64,000 bases of DNA, taken from NCBI GenBank assembly GCA_030949825.1, contig JAUZSC010000008.1, positions 186,001-250,000 of the forward strand. The letters run 5' to 3'. The position numbers and the translations under genes were made by a program. Shown piece by piece: positions 34,469 to 45,364 of this stretch (the stretch's first letter is position 1; each line of letters starts with the position of its first letter). The notes beneath the pieces are model-generated. The model worked only from the letters and a program-made list of their open reading frames with translations. It was not told the DNA's origin and did not search any database. Origin of the DNA: Sulfurimonas sp. GTDB lineage: Bacteria > Campylobacterota > Campylobacteria > Campylobacterales > Sulfurimonadaceae.

Positions 34469-36468
34469 AAAGTTTTTCACATCTTTAGCTAAAATCGGTT
34501 TGGAGTAAAAGTAGCCTTGGGCTATGTCGCACTCTGCTTCTTTTAAGAATGTTATATGTTCTTGCGTTTCTGGTCCTTCTGCAATTATTTTTAGATCCAA
34601 TGCTTTAGCAAGACTTACAATAGCATTTGTAATCGCTATGTCATCTTTGTCCCCTGGAATATCTTTAATAAACTCTCTGTCAATTTTCAACTTATCGATA
34701 GGAAGTTTTTTCAAATAACTCAAAGATGAATACCCAGTACCAAAATCATCAATTGCAATACTCAGTCCAAGCGTTTTTAAATCTTCTAAGATTTGTATAG
34801 TTTCATCTATGTTTTCCATAATTACACTTTCTGTAATCTCTAACTCTAAAAGAGATGCATCTATATCTGCCTTTGAGATAGCCTTGCGAATATAAGTAAA
34901 TAAATCTTGATGCATAATTTGCTTAGCAGATATATTTATAGATATACTTATCTCTTTCATATCCGTGTCTTTCCACTGTGCAAGTTGCGTACACGCCTCA
35001 TCAATAATCCACGCACCAATAGGAATAATCAGACCATCTTTTTCTGCAATAGGAATAAAAACTACTGGCGAGATAAGTCCTTGCGTTGGATGGTTCCAGC
35101 GGATGAGCGCTTCAACCCCTAGTATTTTTTCATCTATTAAAGAAATTTGCGGTTGGTAGAGTAAAAAAAAAGTTCATCCCGCTCGAGGGCTTTTCTTAGA
35201 CTACCCTCTAATACTAAGCTCTCCTGTAGCTTTTCGCTCATCTCATCAATATAAAAAACATATTTGTTTTTTCCTGCATTTTTAGCATAATACATCGCAA
35301 TATCAGCATTTTTTAGTAATGCATCTGCGCTCATTGCATTCTGTGGATACGATGCTATACCAATAGATGCAGAAGTATATACATCGTAAGATTCCAATGC
35401 AAAGCTCTCTTGGAAAACTTTATGTATATTTTTTGCTATATTTTCTATTTTAGCTCGCTTTACTATATTTACAAAAATAAAAACAAATTCATCTCCACCA
35501 AAACGGGCTAAGGTATCAAACTCTGGGACTGAGTTTTTAAGTCGCGCAGCAACACTTTGAAGTAATATATCTCCTACGGTATGTCCTAAAGTATCGTTAA
35601 TTTTTTTAAAATCATCAAGGTCCATAAATATAATGGAGATATTATTTACCTTATTATCAGCCATTAAGTCATCAAGTCTTCTGTTATAAGCATGTCTATT
35701 TGCTAAACTTGTGAGACTATCATGATTTGCGATATAGTCTAAATCATCTGCTATCTTTTGTTTTTTTCTATAAATGTACTCAATAAAAATCAGACCAATG
35801 ACTAAAAGAAAAAGATGTATCAAAGCGATAACTGTAAATGACTTTATTCCTAAGGCTTTAATTTCTTCTACCGGAAGACTCACACTCACCCCGCCAACTC
35901 TTTTTGTGTTGTAATAGGATTTTTGATGTGCATGACATCTTAAACAATCCATAGAAGCATTCATAGGGCGCATTAAACGAATACTCGCTTCTCCGTCTAT
36001 ATCTGCAAACTCAACAACTTCTTTAAGTGAACTGTCATTTTTTAGAGTTTTTAAAGCTTTAAGTTCCCACTCGTCTGGAGCATTATGTGGATTTAAAGTC
36101 TCTATAGCAGTTATAAATACATCTACTCCATACAAACCTATGCTTTCGTCATTTATCTGTCGTAACATATAGGAGGGATGCATAAGCGTAAGCTTTTTAC
36201 CCGAGGGTGTTTGAATATCTCTGTCTAAGACATCAGCCAGATAAGGGCTAGGAGGTGTTCTTTTCATATCTACTGGGACATAAACACCTCCATGCGAAGT
36301 TGCCCATTTCCCCAATGCTCTGTTGTTATTAAAATTTGCATCTAAAACATCTTTTGCAGTTTGCACACTATGTTTATACTGTGTATATCCAGCTAATGCT
36401 AGAGATATAAATAAGATAAGTATCCAAGCAGCCATTGTTGCTAGTTTTAAATTTAAAAATTGTTTCAT
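34460..36468 (-). pseudogene. Tll0287 heme-type sensor GGDEF-EAL protein, one frameshift
   Basis: This gene encodes about 668 residues when one base is added to the run of nine A at 35163-35171. The N-terminus is membrane-anchored (about 10-30). A periplasmic Tll0287/DUF3365-like domain (about 35-200) carries a c-type heme motif CLRCH. A second membrane helix (about 207-227) is followed by GGDEF (intact RFGGDEF) and EAL (GVEALIRW-type, then ITESVIM and IDDFGTGYSSLSYLKKL). As sequenced, the protein ends just inside the EAL domain at ERDELFF. It would sense redox state or a gas ligand and change c-di-GMP. Confidence 0.85.
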
Positions 36469-36537
36469 CCAATATCTTAGTCACAATTAACTTAAAGAAA
36501 CTATAAATTATTATTATAACTTGCTATACTCTCTTTT

Positions 36538-37077
36538 ATGAATAAAAAAATATTATTAGTCCATGGTTGGGGCGGAAGTGATTTTCCGCATTGGCAATCT
36601 TGGCTTGCTGGTGAATTAGCAAAAGAGTATGGAAAAGTTAGTTTTTTAAAACTGAGTGATTTTGATTTTCCTGACTTAGAATCTTGGAAAAAAGAATTAA
36701 AAGATGAACTGGCATCTTTTAAACCAGATATAGTTATCTGTCATTCTTTGGCAAATACTTTATGGTTTCATCTTATAGACGAAATAGATGCAGTTGAAAA
36801 ACTCTACCTTGTAGCAGCACCTAGTTTTGAGTGTAAAATAGAAGAACTTAAGAGCTTTTTTCCATTAACGCTTCCGACACAAACAAAGGCTAAAGAAGCA
36901 TTTCTTATAAGTTCAACTAATGACCCCTACATGACATTAGAAGAAGCCAAAGAGCTCCAAAAATCACTCGGTATACAGATGAAAGTTTTAGAAAATGCTG
37001 GACATATCAATACAGAGAGCGGCTACGGTGAATGGCCTTGGATTTTAGAAGAACTTAAAAATAATATGATAGAATAA
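36538..37077 (+). CDS. RBBP9/YdeN-family serine hydrolase
   Basis: This 179-residue alpha/beta hydrolase has HGWGGSDFPHWQSWL near the N-terminus and the nucleophile Ser near residue 70 in CHSLANTL. The acid lies in STNDPYM and the His in NAGHINTESG. The substrate is unknown. It is the first gene of a run with the TonB receptor (17-bp gap), so it may process the imported or sensed compound, though that is inference. Confidence 0.85.
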   Translation: MNKKILLVHGWGGSDFPHWQSWLAGELAKEYGKVSFLKLSDFDFPDLESWKKELKDELASFKPDIVICHSLANTLWFHLIDEIDAVEKLYLVAAPSFECKIEELKSFFPLTLPTQTKAKEAFLISSTNDPYMTLEEAKELQKSLGIQMKVLENAGHINTESGYGEWPWILEELKNNMIE

Positions 37078-37094
37078 CTAAGAAGGAACTTTCA

Positions 37095-38942
37095 ATGAAA
37101 TATTTATTAATTTTACTTATAAGTTTTAGCATGCTTTTTTCAAATCAAGAGATGAAAATAGAAGATGACTTTCTTCAAAGCCTTGAAGAGGTAAGTGAGA
37201 TAGCCACGAAGACTAAACTCAACATTGACGACTCACCTTCTTTTGTTACTGTTTTACACAATGAAAAACTACAAAGACTCGGGATTACCACTGTTTACGA
37301 TGCACTAGGTCTTGTTCCAGGAGTTCAACTTACGCGTGAGGCTACGGGAGTTCCCGTAGTTATATTTCGTGGAGTTTCTCAAAAATCTGAAATAAAGCTC
37401 ATGATAGATGGAGTGACAATTAACAATACTTATAGAGGATCGATTTATCATTATTTAGATTTTCCTATAGAACTTGTTCAACGCATAGAAGTTATTCGTG
37501 GTTCAGGTTCAGTTCTTTATGGATCAGGAGCTATAAGCGGTGTGGTCAATATAATAACTAAAACAGGAAGCGGTGCTCCAACAAATATCACCTATATAGC
37601 AGGAAGTGCCAATAGCAAAGAAATAGGAACATATCTCAAAACTAAACAAGGAGATGTTAATATAGCACTCGATGCTTATTATCAAGATAATAATAATAAA
37701 ATCGATGCAACAGATAGACATCTACACGATTATTCAGTAGGTCTTAAACTAACAAAAGGCTCTTTTGGAGTCATCGCAAGACTTAAAAAATCTGATCAAG
37801 GAAATGCTTATGGAGTTTTTGGACTTAACGATATTGATCATGACAGTTACAGCAACATTAATGATACATCATTTTTACAATTTTCATACAAAGACGCACT
37901 CAATAAAGACAATAAAATAGAAGTTCTCGCTGGATATGGCCAATACGGACAAAAAGTCGAAGCCCTCCATCCTGTAGTAAGCCTAGGCACACTTCAATCA
38001 ATTTATAAAGAAGCTACTTATTTTGCACAAACAGATTTTATTTCAACATCTATAAATTCGCATAGAATTTTAGTAGGTGCGAGATACGAATCTACAAAAA
38101 CAAAACAAAGTGAATTAACGAGTAACGCAGGTCCAATAACCCCTTTGTCAAAACCAGGATTAACAAGAGAAATATTCTCTTTACATATAGTTGATACCTT
38201 TTCTGCTTTTAAAGACATTGATATTACAGCAGGCTTACGGTACGATAATTATTCTGACTATGGAACCTCCTACTCTCCTAACCTTGGCATAGTATACAGA
38301 CTCAATAAAACAATTAAATTAAAAGCACTTTTTTCGCATGCATACCGTGCGCCTTCGTGGATTGAGCTTACATCCAACCCTGATTTAAAGGCAGAAACAT
38401 CTGATTCTTTTGAAGCGGGAATTATTTATAAAAACAATCACAATCACACATTACGATTAAATGCATATACATTCCATATAGACGATATGATTACACAATC
38501 AACAACATATATCCAAACATCCAAAAACACCTTCACCGGAAGTGAGATAGAGTACTCGTATACTCCAAATAACAATCTTGAGTTAAATCTTTTTGCGAGC
38601 TATGTAGATGCAAGAGACGAGAATAACAAAGAACTTGTTGACATAGCCAATACTTTAGCATCTACAACACTCATCTATACAACAAACTCAGGTATTAGTT
38701 TTGCATCTTACTTAAAATATGTTTCAAGTTCTTCAAGAAGTGAAGCAGATACTCGTGGCGATAAGCCTAGTAGTTTAATCTTTGATGAGACTGTATCTTA
38801 TACTTTGAAAAATTTTACTGCTAGCTTAATTGTCAAGGATCTCTTTAACAATGGAAGCTATTACGCTTTGCCTCAAAGTAGAGGATATGACTTTAATGAT
38901 GGTGGCAGAAGTATTATACTTCGTGCTACGCTGGAATTTTAA
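37095..38942 (+). CDS. TonB-dependent outer membrane receptor
   Basis: This 615-residue protein has a signal peptide (1-16). The plug domain (about 45-155) has VTVLHNEKLQRLGITTVYDA and GVSQKSEIKLMIDGV, and a 22-strand-type barrel ends in ILRATLEF with the terminal Phe needed for assembly. The length is in the range of siderophore, heme and cobalamin receptors. No iron-box is obvious. It is co-transcribed with a YfiR-like protein and a GGDEF-EAL enzyme, which suggests a sensing role rather than only uptake. Confidence 0.9.
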   Translation: MKYLLILLISFSMLFSNQEMKIEDDFLQSLEEVSEIATKTKLNIDDSPSFVTVLHNEKLQRLGITTVYDALGLVPGVQLTREATGVPVVIFRGVSQKSEIKLMIDGVTINNTYRGSIYHYLDFPIELVQRIEVIRGSGSVLYGSGAISGVVNIITKTGSGAPTNITYIAGSANSKEIGTYLKTKQGDVNIALDAYYQDNNNKIDATDRHLHDYSVGLKLTKGSFGVIARLKKSDQGNAYGVFGLNDIDHDSYSNINDTSFLQFSYKDALNKDNKIEVLAGYGQYGQKVEALHPVVSLGTLQSIYKEATYFAQTDFISTSINSHRILVGARYESTKTKQSELTSNAGPITPLSKPGLTREIFSLHIVDTFSAFKDIDITAGLRYDNYSDYGTSYSPNLGIVYRLNKTIKLKALFSHAYRAPSWIELTSNPDLKAETSDSFEAGIIYKNNHNHTLRLNAYTFHIDDMITQSTTYIQTSKNTFTGSEIEYSYTPNNNLELNLFASYVDARDENNKELVDIANTLASTTLIYTTNSGISFASYLKYVSSSSRSEADTRGDKPSSLIFDETVSYTLKNFTASLIVKDLFNNGSYYALPQSRGYDFNDGGRSIILRATLEF

Positions 38943-39475
38943 TGAAAGTATTTTTATTTCTTTTAAGCTTAGCCCTTCCTGTATTTGCAACGAGTATTAA
39001 TGAGTCACTCCTTAAAGTTCACTCTATTTTAGTACCTAAACTTTACCTCATGGACTATCAGTATAAAGGTAAGATTACAAACAACACAATTAAAATTGCT
39101 ATCATCTATAAAAAAAGTGATTACCAAGCAGCAAAAACCTTAGAAAATCTCATACATAAAAAATACACAAAGGGGATACAGTCTTTTGCTATCAAAGCCT
39201 TTTTGATCAATTATGAAAATATCACTAACACGGATGCAAATATTTACTATCTCTTTCCTTCAAGTGAAAGTGATATTAATAAAGCCATTGGATATGCCAA
39301 TGGCGAAGATGCATTAACATTTTCATATCAAAGTTCCGATTTACAATACGGTGTAATGATTTCTGTAAATGTTGAGCATAAAATAAAACCCATCCTAAAT
39401 CTTCTAGCGATACAAACAAGTCGAATCAATTTAAGACCTGTTCTTATGCGTATATCGAATATTTACTATGATTAA
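38942..39475 (+). CDS. YfiR-like periplasmic protein (DUF4154)
   Basis: This 177-residue exported protein has a signal peptide (1-17, ending PVFA). The body matches the YfiR/DUF4154 pattern: IKIAIIYKKSDYQAA, then DANIYYLFPSSE, then GVMISVNVEHKIKPILNL at the end. In Pseudomonas, YfiR represses the diguanylate cyclase YfiN from the periplasm. The mature protein has no Cys, so the disulfide-based control of YfiR is absent. It overlaps the receptor stop (TAATG) and the GGDEF-EAL start. Confidence 0.75.
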   Translation: MKVFLFLLSLALPVFATSINESLLKVHSILVPKLYLMDYQYKGKITNNTIKIAIIYKKSDYQAAKTLENLIHKKYTKGIQSFAIKAFLINYENITNTDANIYYLFPSSESDINKAIGYANGEDALTFSYQSSDLQYGVMISVNVEHKIKPILNLLAIQTSRINLRPVLMRISNIYYD

Positions 39476-41840
39476 TTTTAACTCTCTTGTTTTTAAAACA
39501 ATATTTTCCATCTTTGTATTTTCTGTATTATTTATTTATTTCATAATGTTTGTAGTTAAGGACATATTTATAGCATCGTATATTGATTTAGAAAAAAATA
39601 AAGTCAAACTCATCACGCAACATATGACACCTTCACTTTGTCTGAGCCTCAGTTACGAATTTAAAGAAACAACACAAGAGATTATCAACAATGCCTTACT
39701 CGATGAGAATGTTTTACTTATAGAAATACAACACACAGCTTCAAAACAAAAAGATACATTTACAAAACACCAAAAAACTCTACAAGAGTATTCCCTTCAG
39801 GGAGAACTCTTTAACAGTGTAAAGATGATTGATCCAGCAACACAAGAAGAGATTGCGCAAATGACCCTTGTGTACTCTAAAAAAACACTTCAAAAAAGTA
39901 TAGACACCTTTGAAATGTGGATTATTTATGGCGTTATTGGTTTCGCTCTGTCGATTTTAGCCCTTGCATTTCTTTTATATAGATCTTTGAAAAATTTAAA
40001 AATTCTAGATACTTCTTTGCAAAATTTCAACCCACAAAAGCCTCAAAAACTTTCCTTGAAAATTACTTCAAATGACGAAGTTGCATCTATATCTAAGTCT
40101 GCAAATATTATGATTGACAATATCATTAAGTTTATAAACATCTCCAAAGACTTAAATACACAACTCTTTCAAAATCAAGAACACCTCAAAGAAGCACAGG
40201 AGATAGCTAGTGTTGGAAGTTTAAATTATAACTTTGATGATGATACTTTAATCTTGAGTGATGAGTACTACCGTTTACTCGAACTTGAGAAAGGAGCATG
40301 CTTAACTTGGGCGCAATTTTTGTCTTTTATTGGTGACGATGATTATGCACGCGTAAAAGAGACATTTCATAGCGCTATAAAAATGAGCACAAACTTTAAC
40401 ATCCAATACATGCTCAAACTTCCAAGCAATAAAAATGTATATGTCAAAACAAAAGGAAGCATCGATAAAGACGATTCTAAACAATTAACTGCTGTTAGTA
40501 TGGATATTACTCAAGATGTTCAAAATAAAAAGACTATAGAAAAACTTGCCTATTTTGATCCGCTCACAGGACTCGCAAATCGCGTTCTTCTTAAAGACAG
40601 GATAGAAAAAGCATTACAAAATGCCAAAAGAAACAAAGAAAGTTTAGCCATCTTATTTCTAGACCTTGATCACTTTAAACTTATTAACGATACGCTTGGA
40701 CACGGTATTGGAGATGACTTATTGGTCTATATATCAAATGTTCTTCAAAAAGAGATTAGAGTATCTGACACCCTAGCGAGAATAGGTGGAGATGAATTCG
40801 TAATACTTTTATCATCCATAAAAAATGAAGACAATGTTCATGCTATTGCTAAAAAAATATTAGAATCTTTACAAGAAAAGCACATAATTGGAGTACATGA
40901 ACTTTATATAAGTTCAAGTATTGGTATAGCCCTTTACCCTCAAGATGGAATAAACCATGAGACCCTTGTTCGTAATGCAGATACAGCAATGTATGAGGCA
41001 AAAAACAATGGACGAAATAAGTATGAACTGTATACTCAAAGTATGGGAGACTTTACAGACAAACAATTAGACCTCGAACAAGCATTATCAGAAGCCGTAA
41101 AAAGTAAAAGCCAAATCGAAGTGTACTACCAAGTGAAACTAAATGCACAAACAAATTCTATCGCAGGAGCAGAAGCACTTGTGCGATGGAATCATCCTAG
41201 TCTTGGTTTAGTTTTCCCAGATGATTTCATTCCTATGGCTGAGAGTACAGGGCTGATGGTAGAACTTGGAAATATAATTACAGAGCAGGCTATTGCAAGT
41301 ATAAAAGAGTTTAATTTACTTGGATACCCTGCCTTTAAAATAGCGATTAATCTCTCCGCACGACAATTTGGAGATGCAAATCTTATAAGCTATGTCCAGA
41401 GTCTCTTGGTAAAATATGATGTGCATCCTAAGTATATAGAATTTGAAATTACAGAAACTATTTCGATGACAAACACACTTCAAACACTTAAAATTTTGGA
41501 AGATTTAAAAGCTCTTGGAGTTTCAATCGCAATAGATGACTTTGGAACAGGACATTCATCGCTTTCTTATTTGAAAAAATTTCCTATCGATATACTTAAA
41601 ATTGACCAATCTTTTGTAAGGCAAATAACAAGCGATGAAGATGACAGAACCATAGCTAAAACCATTATAAATATGGCACATTCACTTGGTCTAAAAACAG
41701 TAGCTGAGGGTGTTGAAACGCAAGAACACTCGGAGCTCTTAAAAAGTATGGACTGTGATTTACTGCAAGGTTATCTTTACTCAAAACCAATAAGTAAAGA
41801 TAATTTTATTAAGTTTTTAAAAGAATCTAAAAAAGACTAA
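39468..41840 (+). CDS. YfiN-like membrane PAS-GGDEF-EAL protein
   Basis: In this 790-residue protein, transmembrane segments near 10-30 and 150-170 enclose a periplasmic region of about 120 residues. HAMP (about 172-225), PAS (about 245-350), GGDEF (about 365-520) and EAL (about 530-785) follow. RIGGDEF is intact. The EAL domain keeps GAEALVRW, FEITETIS and IDDFGTGHSSLSYLKKF. The front half matches YfiN, the partner of YfiR, with PAS and EAL added. The start overlaps the YfiR-like gene by eight bases, which implies coupled production. Confidence 0.92.
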   Translation: MINFNSLVFKTIFSIFVFSVLFIYFIMFVVKDIFIASYIDLEKNKVKLITQHMTPSLCLSLSYEFKETTQEIINNALLDENVLLIEIQHTASKQKDTFTKHQKTLQEYSLQGELFNSVKMIDPATQEEIAQMTLVYSKKTLQKSIDTFEMWIIYGVIGFALSILALAFLLYRSLKNLKILDTSLQNFNPQKPQKLSLKITSNDEVASISKSANIMIDNIIKFINISKDLNTQLFQNQEHLKEAQEIASVGSLNYNFDDDTLILSDEYYRLLELEKGACLTWAQFLSFIGDDDYARVKETFHSAIKMSTNFNIQYMLKLPSNKNVYVKTKGSIDKDDSKQLTAVSMDITQDVQNKKTIEKLAYFDPLTGLANRVLLKDRIEKALQNAKRNKESLAILFLDLDHFKLINDTLGHGIGDDLLVYISNVLQKEIRVSDTLARIGGDEFVILLSSIKNEDNVHAIAKKILESLQEKHIIGVHELYISSSIGIALYPQDGINHETLVRNADTAMYEAKNNGRNKYELYTQSMGDFTDKQLDLEQALSEAVKSKSQIEVYYQVKLNAQTNSIAGAEALVRWNHPSLGLVFPDDFIPMAESTGLMVELGNIITEQAIASIKEFNLLGYPAFKIAINLSARQFGDANLISYVQSLLVKYDVHPKYIEFEITETISMTNTLQTLKILEDLKALGVSIAIDDFGTGHSSLSYLKKFPIDILKIDQSFVRQITSDEDDRTIAKTIINMAHSLGLKTVAEGVETQEHSELLKSMDCDLLQGYLYSKPISKDNFIKFLKESKKD

Positions 41841-42064
41841 GCGTAAACATCTAAGAGTTGATTTGAAATCACTGTTGGATTGAGATTCTCCACCGTATTA
41901 GCCGTATTTGGACTTAAAATCTCTCCAGCAGTTTTTGCTTGAAGACTTTGCTCTGGAGATGTCTTTTTAGATGAAGTGTCTTCTTCTTTAGAAGATGGGT
42001 CAAGTCGTCCAACTTGGACTGAACTTGTTGAAGGTGATTGAAATAAATATTGAGCTACTTGCAT
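41837..42064 (-). CDS. 75-residue Ser/Thr-rich protein, unknown
   Basis: This small protein (MQVAQYLFQSPSTSSVQVGR) has no signal peptide, ends QLLDVYA, and has a strong AAGGAGG ribosome site. It lies 12 bp downstream of the 156-residue gene, so the two form a unit. No family is recognised. Both are rich in Ser, Gln, Asn and Thr with few aromatics, as in disordered or secreted proteins. Confidence 0.6.
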   Translation of the reverse strand: MQVAQYLFQSPSTSSVQVGRLDPSSKEEDTSSKKTSPEQSLQAKTAGEILSPNTANTVENLNPTVISNQLLDVYA

Positions 42065-42076
42065 ACTATCCTCCTT

Positions 42077-42547
42077 TTAACCTGCTAAACCTCTTGCGAG
42101 GTTATTTACAGGTGCATTTTGATTCGTTTGGTAAGTGGCGTAAGCTTCTACAGCATTGTTTTGTTTTTGAACATCGCGTAAAGATTCTATAATACTTGCT
42201 GTTTCATTCTCGACAGGACTATAATTTCCATCTGTCGCTACTGCTAAATAAATTTCAACCTGCGATTGATTAGACTTTCTCGCTAAAACATCAACTGCAC
42301 TTTCTCTTTGTGAATCTTTATTTGCTTGAGTCTCTGCTGCGCTTTGAGCTGCTGCATCAGATTGTCTATTGTTAATATTTGTTTCACCCTGAGGTGTTAT
42401 TGCAAGTTCACCTTGTCCATTTCTGTGTATGTTTCCTTGGCTTGCTTTATATACTTCGCCATCAGTATATTTAGGTTCTTGTGGTCTAACTGGTTGAATC
42501 GATGCTTGAAGCTGATTTAAAGCTTGAGAATTATTTGAAATTTCCAT
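42077..42547 (-). CDS. 156-residue Gln/Asn-rich protein, unknown
   Basis: This soluble protein has a disordered, Gln/Asn/Ala-rich middle (about 25-95) and an alpha-helical C-terminal third (VEAYATYQTNQNAP). It has no signal peptide. Its start ATG 42547 has no clear ribosome site. The composition recalls flagellar hook-associated or axial proteins, but there is no domain proof. It is paired with the 75-residue gene. Confidence 0.6.
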   Translation of the reverse strand: MEISNNSQALNQLQASIQPVRPQEPKYTDGEVYKASQGNIHRNGQGELAITPQGETNINNRQSDAAAQSAAETQANKDSQRESAVDVLARKSNQSQVEIYLAVATDGNYSPVENETASIIESLRDVQKQNNAVEAYATYQTNQNAPVNNLARGLAG

Positions 42548-42620
42548 AATATTTGTTTTTACACAAATAAATGATTTTTAGATTAAGCCCCGATTTATCA
42601 ATCATCGCTACAATTTGTTT

Positions 42621-43218
42621 ATGAAAATTATATTTTATATTATGTGTATTGTTGCTATCACACATCTAAACGCTGCTGCAACTAATGAACAAAGAACGAC
42701 TTTTGAGAAAGACTGTAAGGCTGGACAAAGCATATCTTGTCACAATATGGGGCTTATGCATGCAAGTGGAGATGGCGTAAAAAAAGATGATTCTAAAGCC
42801 CTAGAGTTTTTTACAAAAGCCTGTGATAAAAACTATTATGAGAGTTGTTCTAAGGCGGCTGTTCTTTATGAGGAAAGCTCTACAATCAAACAAGACAGTA
42901 AAAAAAGCTCTTGCCCTTTACTCAAAAGCTTGTGGAGGAAACGATGCCTTTGCCTGTCATAATGTAGCTGTCTTTTATGGAAAAAGAGACTCTAAAATTA
43001 TGAAAAATATTTCTTTAAAACTTTATGATAAAGCTTGTAATGCTGGATATGCTAACGCTTGCATCTTTTTGGGTAGATACTACAGAGATTCCAAAGGACT
43101 AATGCGAGACTATAAAAAAGCACAAGAAAAATTTAAAATTGCTTGTGATTTAAACAATCGCCAAGGCTGTAAAGAGGTACGAATACTCCAAGGGACAGAG
43201 TATGATTATAATCATTAA
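42621..43218 (+). pseudogene. Hcp-like Cys-rich SEL1-repeat protein, one frameshift
   Basis: From ATG 42621 (a TTG six bases earlier is unlikely) a signal peptide (1-20) precedes SEL1 repeats with paired Cys: CKAGQSISCHNMG, then CDKNYYESCSKAAVLYEE. The run of seven A at 42901-42907 shifts the frame. With six it continues KKALALYSKACGGNDAFACH and two more repeats to 43218, about 198 residues. This is the pattern of Helicobacter cysteine-rich proteins (HcpA and relatives), exported and disulfide-bonded. It lies 15 bp before tex. Confidence 0.8.
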
Positions 43219-43233
43219 TCGTTCAAGCTTTCA

Positions 43234-45332
43234 ATGAAAGACTTACTGCTAACACTCACACAAAAAACGAGCCTAAAACAAGAACATATAACAAACATTT
43301 TAAAACTTCTTGATGAGGGTTCTACGATTCCCTTTATCGCTAGGTACCGCAAAGAAATGACAGGTGGAGCGGACGATGAAGTACTTCGTGACTTTGAGCT
43401 AATTTATCTCAGTAGTAAAAAACTTCTTGAGCGTAAAGTCGAAGTATCTCGCCTTATCGTCCAGAGAGCAACTTTAAGCGATGCTATAAAAAGAAGCATT
43501 GACGAGGCAGATACTTTGAGAATACTCGAAGATATTTATAGACCTTTTAAAGAAAAAAAGAACACTCGCGCGACAAGTGCTGTTGCCAATGGACTAACAA
43601 GTTTAGCTAACACACTCCAAACTGCACGACTAACAAAAAGTGAGTTTCAAATAGAAGCTAAAAAGTTTGTAAAAAAAAGATGTGGAATCGTATCTCGATG
43701 CCATTAAAGGCGCGCAAGATATTTTAGCCGAGCGCTATGCAGAACTTCCACGCGAAAGAGAAGCTATTCGTAGTTCCATACTACGCTTTGGAAACCTTGA
43801 GACTAAAAAAACTAAAACATTTAATGAAAATGGAACATTTAAAAATCTTGCTGGAAAAAGCGAGAAAGTTGCTTACATTCCATCACATAGATACCTCGCC
43901 ATTATGCGTGGAGTGTCAGAAAAAGAGTTAAGTGTAAAAATCACTACTGATAAAGAAAGAATTTTAGAAAATATTAAACAATACAAAATTCCAAAGTCAG
44001 CATCTACTTCAAAGGAGTTTTTACTAGAAGCCTATCAAGATGGACTCAAAAGACTTTTACTTCCTTCACTCGAGCGAGAAGTTCATGCTGAGTTAAAAGA
44101 AAAGGCAGATGCCGCGGCTATATCTGTTTTTGGAAAAAAATCTGCAACAACTTCTTATGACACCACCTGTAACAAAGATGATTCTTTTAGGTGTCGACCC
44201 TGCCTTTGTTAGTGGCTGCAAGCTAGCGCTTATTGATGAAAATGGAAATTATTTAGAATCGGCTGTAATCTATCCAACTGCTCCAAAAAATGATTATGAA
44301 AACTCTAAAAAGAAGATTTTACAGCTTTGTAAAAAATATAATATCGCAGGTGTTGCCATAGGAAATGGTACAGGTTCCAGAGAAACTCAAGAGTTTTTTT
44401 CCCGTCTCAACACTGAAGAAAACGCTAATCTAAACTATACAGTTGTAAGCGAAGCAGGAGCATCTGTATACTCAGCATCTCAGATTGCACAAGATGAGTA
44501 TCCAAACCTTGATGTAACGATTCGAGGGGCAATCTCCATCGCTCAAAGACTCCGTGATCCAATGGCGGCACTTGTAAAAATCGACCCAAAATCACTAGGA
44601 ATCGGTCAGTATCAACATGATGTAAACCAAAAACTTTTACTAAAAAGACTTGATGATGTTACCTGTGATTTGGTAAACCGCGTAGGTGTTGATATAAACT
44701 CCGCATCTGCCTCACTTTTGAGTCATGTAGCTGGAATCGGGATGAAAATTGCAAAAAATATTATCGAGTATCGAGATGCTAACGGAAACTTTACAACAAA
44801 AAATCAACTTCTAAGAGTAAAAGGTTTAGGAAAAAAAGCGTATGAGCAAGCAGCAGGTTTTATACGAATAAAAGATGGAAAAAATGAATTTGACAACAGC
44901 GGAATTCACCCTGAGAGTTATGAACTTGCTAAGAAAATTATAAAACTTGACCTAGCATCTGCGCATCTAGAATCAAAAGCCAAAGAACTTCAAGTTGGAA
45001 TGCATACACTTCAAGACATCATAAAAGAACTTTCTAAGCCAGGATTTGACCCTCGAGAAGACTTACCTCCCATCCCATTTAAAGCAGGAATCACAGATAT
45101 AAAAATGCTCAAAGAAGGGAGTTTTGTCTCAGGGCTTGTGCGAAATATCACAGATTTTGGTGCTTTTGTGGACATTGGTCTTAAAAACGATGGGATGATT
45201 CATATCTCTAAAATGAGTGCAAAACGGATTAAACATCCCTTAGAAGTGCTGTCCCTAAACCAGTATCTTCCTCAAATTCAAGTCCTTTCTATAGACTTTG
45301 AAAAAGGCAAAATTGGGCTTAGTTTGGTATAA
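43234..45332 (+). pseudogene. tex: Tex-type RNA-binding transcription accessory protein, two frameshifts
   Basis: Three consecutive frames together encode a full Tex protein of about 698 residues. The first piece has the Tex N-terminus (IPFIARYRKEMTGGADDEVL) and ends at an A8 run (43671-43678). The second covers the middle and ends at an A7 run (44133-44139). The third has LLGVDPAFVSGCKLALID (YqgF-like fold), helix-hairpin-helix motifs and an S1 domain with GLVRNITDFGAFVDIGL. Each break is healed by removing one A. Tex is broadly conserved and acts in transcription, so consensus error is more likely than true loss. Confidence 0.88.
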
Positions 45333-45364
45333 TAAAATATTTAAAATCCAATAAGGAAATCTGC

